A stretch of DNA of 64,000 nt from Streptomyces alanosinicus (GCF_014650595.1 NZ_BMVG01000011.1:62001-126000), one strand, 5' to 3'; positions 18,896-27,818 are shown, counted from the stretch's first letter. The notes: generated by a model not told the origin, from the sequence alone. Numbers and translations are program-made.

Positions 18896-20238
18896 GTGCG
18901 GATGTCCTTCCCATGGGCGGTGGGGGTGCCCCCGGTTCGGCCGGGCCGGTGCGGCGGCGGATCGCCGCCGCCCAGCCGGTCCAGCAGGTCGTCGGCCGGG
19001 CAGCGGCTCCGGGCGACATAGCGGTCCCGGTACGCGGCCACCGCCTCCGTTATCTCGGCGGTGGCGCCGATCCGGGGCAGGGCCTCCAGCGCCGCCGCGA
19101 AGCACACATCGGCGGCCTCGCGCAGCTCCGGGTCGGCGAGGCCGAGGCGTGCCGCGTCGGTCCACAGGGGGTTGTGCGGGGCGGGCAGGTTCAGGGCCCG
19201 CTCCGCGAGCGGTTTCACGCTCCGGTACGCCGTCTCGGCGGCCTGCGGATCGTCGAACAGCGCCGCCGTCACCGCGAGCGGCACGATCCAGCCGTCGTCA
19301 CCGGGCTGCGCGTCGATCATGCGCAGCTCCAGATGGCCGCGCGGCCGGACCGGCGGGAACAGGGTGGTGAGGTGATACTCCAGGTCCGCCCGGGTGGGCG
19401 GCCGGGGCGAGCGGGAACGCGTCCACTCCCGGAAGGTGAGCCCCTCCGGTACGTCCCACGGCCCGCTGTCCCGTCGTACACACATCACCGGCGAGTCCAG
19501 CACATGCCGGGCCCAGGCGGCCCGTGGCTCGCCGTCCAGCGGGGGAGCGCCCGCGCGGCCGGCGCCGATCTCCAGCCACATCAGCTGCCGGCTGGACTGC
19601 CAGCCCGTGGGCTCACGGCCGATCAGCGGGGAGTTGGCGAACGCGGCCACCAGGACCGCCCCCAGCTGATGGGCCAGCCACCAGCGGCGCGCGTGTCCGA
19701 GCGGACCGGGTTCCTCATGGCCGGCGTCCACGCACACCTGCACGGAGGCGGAGGCGCACATCATGTGCCGGCCCGCAGGACCGGTGCGGTCCAGGCACGT
19801 CTCCATCGCGTCGTAGCGCGGTTCGTGCAGGAACCTGCGGGGCGTGTGCCAGGGGTCGTGGCCGATGCCGACCAGGCCGAGACCCTCTGTGGCGAGGACG
19901 GCGCGGACGCTGTCCAGGTCGGCGGAGACCGTGCCTATGCACTCCATCAGGGAGGCGGCGGGCGGCGAACTGAGCTCCAGCTGGCCGCCGGGTTCCACGG
20001 TGAGCGGCGACCGCAGGGGCACGGAGCGCAGTGCCGCGTAGACCGTTTCGAGTCGTTCGGGTGTCACGGGGAGCTGCGGCGCGCGCAGCTCATGGATCAG
20101 CCACTCCAGTTCGACACCGAGCGCGCGGGGCGGCCCGGTCTTGAAGCAGATGCCCCGGACCAGGGCCTCCACCTCGGGTTCGGTGACGGCGGTGCGGTGG
20201 TCCGTACAGTCGCCACCGTCACTCTGTGCATCGGACAT
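18892..20238 (-). CDS. egtA: Glutamate-cysteine ligase for ergothioneine synthesis
   Basis: 448 residues, a GCS2-type ligase (LGVELEWLIHEL substrate/ATP site near residue 40; VGIGHDPWHTPRR; LEIGAGRAG; HLELRMIDAQPGDDGW). It makes gamma-glutamylcysteine, the sulphur donor used by EgtB. ATG 20238 was chosen because AGGAGG sits 7 bp upstream; the open frame continues further up without family similarity. First gene of the operon; its last four bases ATGA overlap egtB. The 226-bp gap upstream holds its promoter and that of the divergent macrodomain gene. Confidence 0.94.
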   Translation of the reverse strand: MSDAQSDGGDCTDHRTAVTEPEVEALVRGICFKTGPPRALGVELEWLIHELRAPQLPVTPERLETVYAALRSVPLRSPLTVEPGGQLELSSPPAASLMECIGTVSADLDSVRAVLATEGLGLVGIGHDPWHTPRRFLHEPRYDAMETCLDRTGPAGRHMMCASASVQVCVDAGHEEPGPLGHARRWWLAHQLGAVLVAAFANSPLIGREPTGWQSSRQLMWLEIGAGRAGAPPLDGEPRAAWARHVLDSPVMCVRRDSGPWDVPEGLTFREWTRSRSPRPPTRADLEYHLTTLFPPVRPRGHLELRMIDAQPGDDGWIVPLAVTAALFDDPQAAETAYRSVKPLAERALNLPAPHNPLWTDAARLGLADPELREAADVCFAAALEALPRIGATAEITEAVAAYRDRYVARSRCPADDLLDRLGGGDPPPHRPGRTGGTPTAHGKDIRT

Positions 20239-20468
20239 GTCGGGATCCTCCTGAGATTCCACCATGCCACCGGCCCGGTTCGTTCGTCGGTTCGTTCGCC
20301 GGGCCGGGCAGACATGCGTTCCACCCAAGACCCTCTCGCCGATTCGCACAAGGGTGCCCCCGTGGGCGTTCGGGTTCGGTCATCTCCGTTTCCGTATGCG
20401 TTCTCCGGGCCGTCGCGGGGGCGGAAACTCCGTTGCACGCCCTCACCAGCATCGCCCAGGATGAGTGC

Positions 20469-20531
20469 ATGAGCACAACGGGGGAAACCGCGCCGGCCGC
20501 GGGTACGGCGTCGACGGGGGTGGCGCCGTGA
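20469..20531 (+). CDS. Possible 20-residue leader peptide
   Basis: An ATG preceded by AGGATGAG opens a 20-codon frame (MSTTGETAPAAGTASTGVAP) whose TGA overlaps the GTG of the next gene (GTGA). The overlap is the same style of coupling as in the egt operon. It may be a translated leader that feeds ribosomes to the downstream gene, or simply chance in GC-rich DNA. Confidence 0.25.
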   Translation: MSTTGETAPAAGTASTGVAP

Positions 20532-21361
20532 GCGCGCGCCTGCGCGGGATCGCCGCGGAGACGGAAGAGATCGTCGCGGCGCGCCGCTATCGCACGGCGG
20601 ACGGCCGGGAGGTGCCCCTCGGCGCGCAGACCGAGGCCGCGCGGGCCGGCACGCGGATGTACGGCCCCGCGCCGGTGCCGGTGCCCACGCACGCGGACGT
20701 GGAGCCGTTCTTCGAGGTCACGGCCGAGAGCAGCCTGGAGGCCGCCCGCCGGCTGGCCGACGCCCCGGTCGCGGTCCTCAACTTCGCCTCAGCCCGCAAT
20801 CCGGGCGGCGGCTATCTGAACGGCGCGCAGGCCCAGGAGGAGGCCCTGTGCCGCGCCTCCGCGCTGTACACCTGCCTGCTGGGCGTCCGGGAGTTCTACG
20901 ACCACCACCGCGCCCACCGCGACCCGTTCTACACGGACCGGGTGATCCATTCCCCGGCCGTCCCGGTCTTCCGTGACGACCGGGGCCGGCTGCTGGCCGA
21001 GCCGTATCGCGCGGGCTTCCTGACCGCGGCCGCCCCCAACGCGGGGGTCGTACGGCGTACGGCACCGCAGCGCGCCGCCGAACTGCCCGGAGCCCTCGCC
21101 GTACGGGCGGAGCGGGTGCTGGAGACGGCCGCCGCCCACGGCTATGGCCGGCTGGTGCTCGGCGCCTGGGGGTGCGGAGTGTTCCAGAACGACCCGGACC
21201 AGGTCGCGGGCGCGTTCCGGGCGCTGCTCGGCCCCGGCGGCCGGTTCGCCCGCACCTTCGAGCACGTGGTGTTCGGAGTGCTGGACCGGACGCCGGGAGC
21301 GACGGTCCGGGAGGCCTTCGTACGGGCGTTCCCGGCCGGTCTGTCCACGGCTACGCCGTGA
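20528..21361 (+). CDS. Bacterial-type poly(ADP-ribose) glycohydrolase-like protein (TIGR02452)
   Basis: 277 residues. A macrodomain with the PARG signature: GGG at 93-95 followed after seven residues by QEE at 103-105 (NPGGGYLNGAQAQEEAL), and the later GAWGCGVFQND loop. PARG-type enzymes cleave ADP-ribose polymers using the second Glu of QEE. The GTG at 20528 is favoured; the same frame is open to a GTG at 20465. It is divergent from egtA and convergent with the PemK-like gene (6-bp gap). A role in removing ADP-ribose from proteins or DNA is inferred from the motif. Confidence 0.83.
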   Translation: MSARLRGIAAETEEIVAARRYRTADGREVPLGAQTEAARAGTRMYGPAPVPVPTHADVEPFFEVTAESSLEAARRLADAPVAVLNFASARNPGGGYLNGAQAQEEALCRASALYTCLLGVREFYDHHRAHRDPFYTDRVIHSPAVPVFRDDRGRLLAEPYRAGFLTAAAPNAGVVRRTAPQRAAELPGALAVRAERVLETAAAHGYGRLVLGAWGCGVFQNDPDQVAGAFRALLGPGGRFARTFEHVVFGVLDRTPGATVREAFVRAFPAGLSTATP

Positions 21362-21367
21362 CAGGCG

Positions 21368-21814
21368 TCAGGTCCAGCCGTAGCGCTCGTGCAGCCGCTG
21401 CCGGACGAGGTTGAACCGCATCCGGTCCAGCGCGCACGCCTCGCGCCGCATGCCCTCCTCGTGCAACCGCAGCACGCGGTCCACATCCACCCACGAGTCC
21501 CGGTCCGACCGGTCCCACGGCCCGCTGCCGATCGCCACATAGTCCCGGTCGCCGTCATGGCGCTTGCTGGTCAGCTGTACGGCGAGGAAGGTGCCGGCCG
21601 CCTCCCGGGCGACGACCAGCACCGGGCGGTCCTTGCCCCGCCCGTCGTTCTCCTCGAACGGCACCCAGGTCCACACGATCTCGCCGGGGTCGGGGTCGCC
21701 GTCGTGGGCCGGGGAGTACTCGGTGCGCACCCGGCCGACCTCGCGCGGCTCGGCCTCGGTGGTCGCATGGCGGCCGTACCGGCCGGGGACGTTCTCATCG
21801 GTATACGTGGTCAC
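21368..21814 (-). CDS. PemK/MazF-like family protein, no adjacent antitoxin
   Basis: 148 residues. After a charged 40-residue N-terminus comes a PemK/MazF-like barrel (PGEIVWTWVPFEE, KDRPVLVVARE, GTFLAVQLTSK, DSWVDVDRVLRL). MazF toxins cut RNA. Here GEIVW and the KDRPVLVV strand are kept, but no antitoxin gene adjoins, so this may be a non-toxic or chromosomally domesticated member. GTG 21814 is the only good start; the ribosome site is weak. The 110 bp upstream show nothing recognisable. Confidence 0.75.
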   Translation of the reverse strand: MTTYTDENVPGRYGRHATTEAEPREVGRVRTEYSPAHDGDPDPGEIVWTWVPFEENDGRGKDRPVLVVAREAAGTFLAVQLTSKRHDGDRDYVAIGSGPWDRSDRDSWVDVDRVLRLHEEGMRREACALDRMRFNLVRQRLHERYGWT

Positions 21815-21925
21815 GGAGGCACCCTAGTCGGCGGCCATCGGCGTGCAAGGGGCGCCTGTCGTGCGAGCGTTGCGCCGGTGGGTGAGACCGCCGCAGTGGG
21901 CGCCGGGGGCGTGGCAGGGGGGTGG

Positions 21926-22339
21926 TCAGGGGCCCGGCCGCATGCCGATCTGTATGCCCGGCCGGCGTCGGTGCACGGTCACATACGTCAGTCCCGTCGC
22001 GCCGGCGGTGATGCTGCGCGGCGCGCCGTGCGGCAGCCAGGCCAGGGTGCCCTCGCCGAGCGGCCGGGGTGCGTCGCCGGGACCCCGGCCGAGCACGCCG
22101 TCCCCGGCGACGACCAGGACCAGCACGTCCAGCTGAGTCTCGGTGTGAGCCGTGATCCGCTCGCCCGGAGCGATCCTCACCACGTTGGCGTCGAGCTGCC
22201 GCCCGCTCTCGGCCAGCTTCCGCAGCACTCCGCCGGGCAGCGGCGGGGCCTCGGCCAGCGCGCGGGCGTCACACAGTACGCGGGCATCCGCCGGGGTGGG
22301 CCTGGCCGGCCCGGGTCCGGCCGCGGACGGCGACGGCAT
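21926..22339 (-). CDS. Cupin-domain protein
   Basis: 137 residues with a single small beta-barrel (VVRIAPGERITAHTETQLDVLVLVV, quoted in part as RIAPGERITAHTETQLD, then PLGEGTLAWLPHGAPRSI). Cupin motif 1 keeps only part of the usual metal set (H in ITAHTETQ), so it may be a sensor or non-enzymatic cupin. ATG 22339 follows GAGGGG. The roughly 200 bp between this gene and the amidase stop at 22544 hold its promoter and nothing else clearly coding. Confidence 0.65.
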   Translation of the reverse strand: MPSPSAAGPGPARPTPADARVLCDARALAEAPPLPGGVLRKLAESGRQLDANVVRIAPGERITAHTETQLDVLVLVVAGDGVLGRGPGDAPRPLGEGTLAWLPHGAPRSITAGATGLTYVTVHRRRPGIQIGMRPGP

Positions 22340-22543
22340 CTGGTATTTCCCCTCGGCTTGCGCGCTGCTCGTCCCACACCTGCCCACGGCTTGCCCGGCT
22401 TGCCCCTGGCTGAGCCGATCGCCGACGCGGAACTCGCCCGTCCGGCCGCCGCCCACCCCCGCATCGTGCCCGGCCACGACGGACCGGCTGCCCGCGACGC
22501 GCGGCCGCGAACCCGAACCCCCCGGTGAACTCCTGACCAGTCG

Positions 22544-23965
22544 TCAGGCGGCCCGCGGTGCCGTGGCCGGGCGCGGCGGCCAGAGCTCGTGCCAGCGCAG
22601 CTCCGCCTCCAGCTGGGCGGCGAGGGACACCAGCAGCGGTTCGCCGGCGGCGGGGCCGAGCAGCTGCGCACCCACCGGCAGCCCGTCCCCGACGAACCCG
22701 GCGGGTACGTTCACCCCCGGCCAGCCCAGCACGTTCCACGGCCAGGCGTACGGACAGGCGGCGATCATCGCGCGGTCCGTGGCCGGCCCGCGCAGCCCGT
22801 ACAGGGCGCCGATCCGGGGCGGGGGAGCGGCCGTCGTGGGCGCGAGGATCACGTCGTAACGCGCGAAGAACCGGCCGATCCGCCGGTGCAGCACCGCCTC
22901 CGCGCGCCGGGCCGCCCGCAGCGGGGCGCCGCCGAGCAGCCGGCCGAGCCGCGCCGCGTCCCGGGTGCGCGGATCCAGCAGCGCCGGATCGGGGGTCTCC
23001 CGGACCCGCTCGGCGATACCGGCGGTGGCGCGCGGCACGAAGGTCAGCCCGATCTGCCCGTACGGCGGATCGGCCTCCTCCACGTCATGCCCCAACTCGG
23101 CCAATTTCTCCGCGAGTTCGACGACCCGGGCGCGGATCTCCGGATGCAGCCGGGCCGGTACGGCGGTGAACGGGGGCTTGAGGGACAGAGCGATGCGCAG
23201 CCGGCCCGGGTCGCGGCCGGCCGCGTCCGCCACCGTCAGGGCGGCCGGCCGGTGCGGATCACGGGCGTGGTTGCCGCTCGCCGCGTCCAGCAGCAGGGCA
23301 GCGTCGGCCACCGTCCGGGCGAGGGTGCCGTTGACCGTGATGCCCTGGAAGGACTCCCCGTGCGGCCAGGTCGAGATCCGGCCGCGCTGCGGCTTGATGC
23401 CGATCAGACCGGTCCACGACGCCGGTATGCGCACCGAGCCGGCGCCGTCGGAGCCGAGCGCGGCGGGGACGAGCCCGGCCGCGACGGCGGCGGCCGAGCC
23501 CCCGGACGAACCCCCGGGCGTGTGCCCGGTGTGCCATGGATTGCGGGTGTCCCCGAACGCCGGTCCCTCGGTGAACGGCCACTGCCCCAGCTCGCAGGTG
23601 TTCGTCTTGCCGACGATCACCGCACCGGCCGCGCGCAGCCGCCGTACCGCCTCGCCGTCCTCGGTGACCGGTGCGAACGCGCCCGGACAGCCGAACGCGG
23701 TCGGCTCCCCGGCCACGTCCATGTCGTCCTTCACCGCCACCGGCACCCCGAGCAGCGGGCGTCGCACCCCGGATGCCAACTCCCGGTCGGCGGCGTCCGC
23801 TTCGGCGAGCGCGGCCTCGGCCCGCACGATCCGGAAGGCGTTCAGGGTCCCCTGGGTGGCCTCGATCCGGGCCAGCGCCCGCTCCACCAGCGCCCGCGAG
23901 GTCACCTCCCCCTCGGCGAGCGCACGGCGCGTCGGCAGGAGTCCGGCGGCACGGTCGGGCGTCAT
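22544..23965 (-). CDS. Amidase-signature family hydrolase
   Basis: 473 residues. The Ser-cisSer-Lys catalytic triad is visible: Lys in VAVKDDMDVAG, Ser in HTPGGSSGGSAAAVAAG (cis-Ser), and the nucleophilic Ser in GSDGAGSVRIPAS. The family includes acetamidases, indole-acetamide hydrolases and GatA. It is not GatA because no gatB or gatC adjoins and the linker differs. The specific amide is unknown. A palindrome lies upstream at 24021. Confidence 0.9.
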   Translation of the reverse strand: MTPDRAAGLLPTRRALAEGEVTSRALVERALARIEATQGTLNAFRIVRAEAALAEADAADRELASGVRRPLLGVPVAVKDDMDVAGEPTAFGCPGAFAPVTEDGEAVRRLRAAGAVIVGKTNTCELGQWPFTEGPAFGDTRNPWHTGHTPGGSSGGSAAAVAAGLVPAALGSDGAGSVRIPASWTGLIGIKPQRGRISTWPHGESFQGITVNGTLARTVADAALLLDAASGNHARDPHRPAALTVADAAGRDPGRLRIALSLKPPFTAVPARLHPEIRARVVELAEKLAELGHDVEEADPPYGQIGLTFVPRATAGIAERVRETPDPALLDPRTRDAARLGRLLGGAPLRAARRAEAVLHRRIGRFFARYDVILAPTTAAPPPRIGALYGLRGPATDRAMIAACPYAWPWNVLGWPGVNVPAGFVGDGLPVGAQLLGPAAGEPLLVSLAAQLEAELRWHELWPPRPATAPRAA

Positions 23966-24020
23966 GGACGAGCACCTCCGGGAAACTCCGGGAACCCCGG
24001 GGGTCCCCGGGAACGATGTC

Positions 24021-24032
24021 TACCGAACGGTA
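24021..24032. promoter_or_regulatory. Operator-like inverted repeat upstream of the amidase
   Basis: TACCGAACGGTA has perfect 5-bp arms (TACCG/CGGTA) around AA. It is 56 bp upstream of the amidase start and downstream of the MFS gene. TetR-family sites often look like this; the cognate regulator is not evident. Confidence 0.4.
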
Positions 24033-24102
24033 ACGTCGGAATCCGGTGGCCGTACGGGTTTCGCCGGGACGTCCTCGGGTGCCGGGGCCGATGTCCGGCA
24101 GG

Positions 24103-25332
24103 TCAGCAACGCCGCGCCCGCGTCGCCGCCTTCCTGGTCCGCGCTCCCATGTGCCGGAGCAGGCCCAGCCCCGTCAGCAGTGCGACCAGCGCGCACACCC
24201 CGGACCAGCCGTACCGTCCGTACGCGCGGGCGGCGAGCCAGGAACCGAGGCCGCCGCCGAGGTACGCGCACGTCATGTAGGCGGTGTTGAGGCGACTGCG
24301 GACGTCCGCGGCGAGGGCGTAGACGCGCACCTGGTTGGCGACCATGCCGGACTGCATCCCGACGTCCAGCAGCAGCGTGCCCGTCACCAGGGCCAGCACC
24401 CCGGGGGTGCCGCCGACGCCGCCGAGGGCGAGGGCCGGCGCGGACACCAGGACCAGCACAAAGCACACCAGGTTCACCGGGTCCGGCCCCCGCCGGTCCA
24501 CCAGCCGCCCCGCGACCGGCGTGACGAGCATCGTCACCGCGTTGACCAGCGCCAGCAGTCCGACCGCGTCGGCCCCGAGCCCGTACACCGGGCCCGTCAG
24601 CAGCAGCGCCACGCCGGTCCACGCCGCGGAGAAACCGGCGAACACCGTCGCCTGGTAGAAGGAGGAACGGCGCAGGTCCGACTCGCCGAGCAGCAGCCGG
24701 ACCGGCTCGGCCAGCAGCCGGGCGTAGCGCTGCCGGGACGGCGCGGCGAGGGGCGGGAGCGCCCGGGCCAGCAGCAGCGCGACCAGAAAGGTGAGCAGGG
24801 CCGCCAGGACGTACGGAGCCCGCCAGCCCAGCCGGTCCGCGAGGGCGCCCCCGGCCGTGCGGGAGAGCAGCATCCCGGCGAGGGCACCGCTCAGCAGCGT
24901 GCCGCCGACCACGCCCCGCCGCTCGGCGGGGACCAGTCCGGCGGCCAGCGGACCGGCCAGCGGGGCGATCACCGTGGCCGTGCCGACCAGCGCGCTCGCC
25001 CCGAGCAGCGGCGGCAGCCCGGGCGCGGCGGCAGCGGCGCACAGGCCGGTGCCGGTCACCAGGAGCAGGGTGACCAGCAGCGGGCGGGGCGGCAGCCGGT
25101 CGCCGAGCGGGACCAGCAGGAAGACGCCCACCGCGTAGCCGAACTGGGTCGCGGTCACCACGCCGGCCGCCGTGCCGGGGGAGACACCGAGGCCCGCCGC
25201 CACGAGCGGGGCGACGGCCTGCGGGAAGTACACATTGCCGACCGCCACCCCGCAGGCCACTGCCAGCGAGGCGACGAGGAGGGAGGACCCGGGCGCACGC
25301 GCGGTACGCTGCCCGGTGTGGTGATCCGTCAT
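24103..25332 (-). CDS. MFS transporter
   Basis: 409 residues with about 12 hydrophobic helices. The loop after helix 2 contains LGDRLPPRPLL and the loop between helices 8 and 9 contains GRLVDRRGPDPV, matching the G-x-L-(a)-D-R-x-G-R-type motif A of major facilitator proteins. It resembles the DHA1/Bcr-like efflux group. It is divergent from an ArsR-type regulator (56-bp gap), which suggests that the regulator controls this exporter. The substrate is unknown. Confidence 0.88.
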   Translation of the reverse strand: MTDHHTGQRTARAPGSSLLVASLAVACGVAVGNVYFPQAVAPLVAAGLGVSPGTAAGVVTATQFGYAVGVFLLVPLGDRLPPRPLLVTLLLVTGTGLCAAAAAPGLPPLLGASALVGTATVIAPLAGPLAAGLVPAERRGVVGGTLLSGALAGMLLSRTAGGALADRLGWRAPYVLAALLTFLVALLLARALPPLAAPSRQRYARLLAEPVRLLLGESDLRRSSFYQATVFAGFSAAWTGVALLLTGPVYGLGADAVGLLALVNAVTMLVTPVAGRLVDRRGPDPVNLVCFVLVLVSAPALALGGVGGTPGVLALVTGTLLLDVGMQSGMVANQVRVYALAADVRSRLNTAYMTCAYLGGGLGSWLAARAYGRYGWSGVCALVALLTGLGLLRHMGARTRKAATRARRC

Positions 25333-25388
25333 GTGCCGAAGTCCACGCCCCGCGCGGACGGTTGGCGAAGGATGTAGGCGGGAGCTTA

Positions 25389-26366
25389 ATGATCAGCTTC
25401 CGGCTCGGGGTCGACGACCTGACCGACACCCGGTTCGCCATCTCCCCGCTCGGCGAGCTGATGGAGAGCCTGCGCGTCCTGCGCGCCCCGGCCCTGCACC
25501 CCCTGCACCGCGACTGGCGCCGCACCGTGCTCGCCGCCCTCGCCCCCGCCGATCTGCCCCTGCTGTCCGCCCTGGTCGGCCCCACCCTCGCGCTGCCCGA
25601 CTTCCTGACCCCGCGGCCCCTCGTCCACGCGCCCGCGTTCGCCGAGGAGCTGACCGTCGTACGGGCCACGCCGGCTGAGGTCGTACGCCGCGATCTGCGC
25701 GCCGCGCACGCCCCGCGCCCGCACCCCGGCGTGCTGCGGCAGGCCGACGAGCCCGGTGACGGCCCGGTGCTCGAACTCCTCGACGCCCTCTGCGCGTTGC
25801 TGCTGCGCTACTGGCGGACGGCCCTGGAGCCGCACTGGCCGCGGATCCGGCTCGTCCTGGAGGCCGACATCACGCACCGCGCGGGACAGCTGGCCACCGG
25901 CGGCGCGCGCTCGCTGTTCTCCGCTCTGCACCCGAACCTCGGCTGGCGGGACGGAGTGCTCACGGTCGAGAAGATGATCGGCCGGCACACGGTGGACGGC
26001 GCCGGGCGGGGGCTGCGGCTGGTCCCCTCGGTGTTCGCGCACAAGCCGGCGCCCCCGATCAGCGCCGAGGCACCGCCGATGCTGGCCTATCCGGGCCGGG
26101 GTGCGGCGACCCTGTGGGAACCGGCGCCCGCGCCCGACGCCTCCGCACTCACCGCCCTGCTCGGCGCACCCCGGACGACCCTGCTGCGGATGCTCGCGGA
26201 ACCCCTGCCCACGGTGGAACTCGCCCGCCGGCTCGGCGTGACACCGAGCGCCGTCTCCCAGCATCTGCGCGTGCTGGCCGCCACGGGCCTGGTCACCCGC
26301 GTACGGGACGGCCGCCGCGTCCTGTACCGCCGCAGCGCACTGGCCGAACAGCTGACGACGGCCTGA
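25389..26366 (+). CDS. ArsR-family regulator with long N-terminal domain
   Basis: 325 residues. The last 65 residues are a winged helix (PLPTVELARRLGVTPSAVSQHLRVL then ATGLVTRVRDGRRVLYRRS, quoted in parts: ELARRLGVTPSAVSQHL, GLVTRVRDGRRVLY). The first 250 residues are a helical domain of unknown role common to Streptomyces DUF5937-type regulators. The ATG at 25389 follows GGCGGGAGC. An upstream in-frame start at 25362 would overlap the MFS promoter. It probably represses the divergent MFS gene. Confidence 0.85.
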   Translation: MISFRLGVDDLTDTRFAISPLGELMESLRVLRAPALHPLHRDWRRTVLAALAPADLPLLSALVGPTLALPDFLTPRPLVHAPAFAEELTVVRATPAEVVRRDLRAAHAPRPHPGVLRQADEPGDGPVLELLDALCALLLRYWRTALEPHWPRIRLVLEADITHRAGQLATGGARSLFSALHPNLGWRDGVLTVEKMIGRHTVDGAGRGLRLVPSVFAHKPAPPISAEAPPMLAYPGRGAATLWEPAPAPDASALTALLGAPRTTLLRMLAEPLPTVELARRLGVTPSAVSQHLRVLAATGLVTRVRDGRRVLYRRSALAEQLTTA

Positions 26367-26430
26367 CCGGCGCGTGCGCACGGGAAGCGGCCGGGGAGTG
26401 CGGACGTGGAGGCGACGAGGGTGGGACATG

Positions 26431-26460
26431 CGAAGGGGCCGGACGGATCCGGCCCCTTCG
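26431..26460. terminator. Bidirectional hairpin terminator
   Basis: CGAAGGGGCCGGA, loop CGGA, then TCCGGCCCCTTCG: perfect 13-bp arms. It lies between the convergent ArsR-type gene (stop 26366) and the NADPH-dependent reductase gene (stop 26474), serving both. Confidence 0.9.
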
Positions 26461-26473
26461 TGGTGGGTGCGGC

Positions 26474-27037
26474 TCAGGCGGCCGTGGCCTCGCCCACGTT
26501 GCCGTGCAGACGGGCGACGACCTCGGTCAGCTGCGCGGCGACCTCGGCGTCGTCGACCGGGTGGGTCTCGGCGAAGCGGGTCATCGAACCCGGGATGGAC
26601 AGCTTGATGTCCTCGATCACCTTGCCGCCGGCGATGCCCACGGCCTTGCGGGTGTCGTCCTGCGCCCACACGCCGCCGTACTGGCCGAAGGCGGTGCCGA
26701 TCACGGCGACGGGCTTGCCGCCGAAGGCGCCGGCGCCGTAGGGGCGGGACAGCCAGTCGATGGCGTTCTTCAGGACGGCCGGGATGGTGCCGTTGTACTC
26801 CGGGGAGAAGAGCAGGAAGGCGTCGACGCCCTGCGCGGCCTCACGCAGCTTCGCGGCGGCGGCCGGCACACCGCCCTCGACGTCGATGTCCTCGTTGTAG
26901 AAGGGGACGTCGGCCAGGCCCTCGAACAGCACGACCTCGGCGCCCTCCGGGGCGAGCTTGACGGCCGCCTCGGCGAGCTGGCGGTTGTGCGAACCGGCGC
27001 GGAGGCTGCCGACGAGCGCGAGGATGCGAACAGACAT
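26474..27037 (-). CDS. NADPH-dependent FMN reductase
   Basis: 187 residues, flavodoxin-like. The FMN phosphate loop GSLRAGSHNRQLA is near residue 10 and the family signature SPEYNGTIPAVLKNAIDW near residue 79. Such enzymes reduce quinones, azo compounds or chromate with NADPH and FMN. The ribosome site is TTTGGAG. The gene is divergent from a TetR-family regulator, and the gap has two copies of a GGACC-NN-GGTCC palindrome, so TetR control of this enzyme is likely. Confidence 0.92.
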   Translation of the reverse strand: MSVRILALVGSLRAGSHNRQLAEAAVKLAPEGAEVVLFEGLADVPFYNEDIDVEGGVPAAAAKLREAAQGVDAFLLFSPEYNGTIPAVLKNAIDWLSRPYGAGAFGGKPVAVIGTAFGQYGGVWAQDDTRKAVGIAGGKVIEDIKLSIPGSMTRFAETHPVDDAEVAAQLTEVVARLHGNVGEATAA

Positions 27038-27075
27038 GAGAACTCCAAAGAGGCTGAAACAACGCTGTTACGATC

Positions 27076-27124
27076 CGGACCTGGGTCCGTTTAAGTTTCT
27101 ATCACCCCAAACGGACCACGGTCC
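27076..27124. promoter_or_regulatory. Paired palindromic operators in the reductase/TetR gap
   Basis: GGACCTGGGTCC at 27077-27088 (arms extend to CGGACC/GGTCCG) and GGACCACGGTCC at 27113-27124 share the form GGACC-NN-GGTCC. Their centres are 36 bp apart. The second is flanked by AAAC and AGTTTT, extending the dyad. The sites sit where both divergent promoters must be. Confidence 0.7.
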
Positions 27125-27155
27125 AGTTTTGTTCCCGATGCTTTACGCTGTCTTC

Positions 27156-27818
27156 ATGTCCCGCGCCCTGCCGCCCTTCCCGCCGCCTCAGGAGCCCTTC
27201 GACACACCCCAGTTGCTCGAAGTCGGCACGGCGCCCGAGGAGCCGTACCTGCGTGCCGACGCGGCGCGCAACCGGGCCCGGCTGCTGGAGGCCGCCGCCC
27301 GGCTGATCGCGGAGCACGGGGTGGCCGGGGTCACCATGGAGGCCGTGGCCGCGGCGGCCGACGTGGGCAAGGGGACCGTCTTTCGCCGCTTCGGCGACCG
27401 CACGGGACTGCTGATGGCCCTGCTCGACCACTCGGACCGCACGCTGCAGGCCGACTTCATGGGCGGGCCCCCGCCGCTGGGGCCCGGGGCGCCGCCCCTG
27501 GAGCGCCTGCGGGCCTTCGGCGTGGCGGTGCTGTACCGCTATGCCGAGCAGCTCGACCTCCTGCTGGCCGCGCAGACGGAACCCACCCGCAGGCTCTCCC
27601 ACCCGGCGGTCGGCGCACTGCGCACGCATGTGACGATGCTGCTGCGGCAGATCGTGCCGGACGCCGACTGCGAGCTGCTGGCGCAGACCCTGCTCGCCTC
27701 TCTCGATCCGGCGGTGATCCACCACCAGACCCGGCAGTGCGGGATGCCCATGGAACGGCTGGAGGCGGGCTGGACCGACCTGGTCGCCCGGGTGACCGGA
27801 ACCCGGCCGTCCCACTGA
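27156..27818 (+). CDS. TetR-family transcriptional regulator
   Basis: 220 residues. After a Pro-rich N-terminus (about 40 residues), a TetR helix-turn-helix spans about residues 45-92 (RARLLEAAARLIAEHGVAG, VTMEAVAAAADVGKGTVFRRF). The remainder is the ligand-binding domain. The ATG at 27156 was chosen; another in-frame ATG at 27138 is possible. It faces the FMN reductase gene across paired palindromes and probably represses it and itself, released by an electrophile or quinone-like ligand (inference). Confidence 0.9.
   Translation: MSRALPPFPPPQEPFDTPQLLEVGTAPEEPYLRADAARNRARLLEAAARLIAEHGVAGVTMEAVAAAADVGKGTVFRRFGDRTGLLMALLDHSDRTLQADFMGGPPPLGPGAPPLERLRAFGVAVLYRYAEQLDLLLAAQTEPTRRLSHPAVGALRTHVTMLLRQIVPDADCELLAQTLLASLDPAVIHHQTRQCGMPMERLEAGWTDLVARVTGTRPSH

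Noticed and set aside
18913..20472. A 519-codon open frame antisense to egtA/egtB
   Set aside because: Low-complexity Arg/Gly/Gln protein with no ribosome site; egtA carries clear motifs.
22387..22543. Plus-strand stretch reading IADAELARPAAAHPRIVPGHD
   Set aside because: Resembles a metallo-beta-lactamase tail, but it has no start, no metal motif, and overlaps a promoter region; judged chance.
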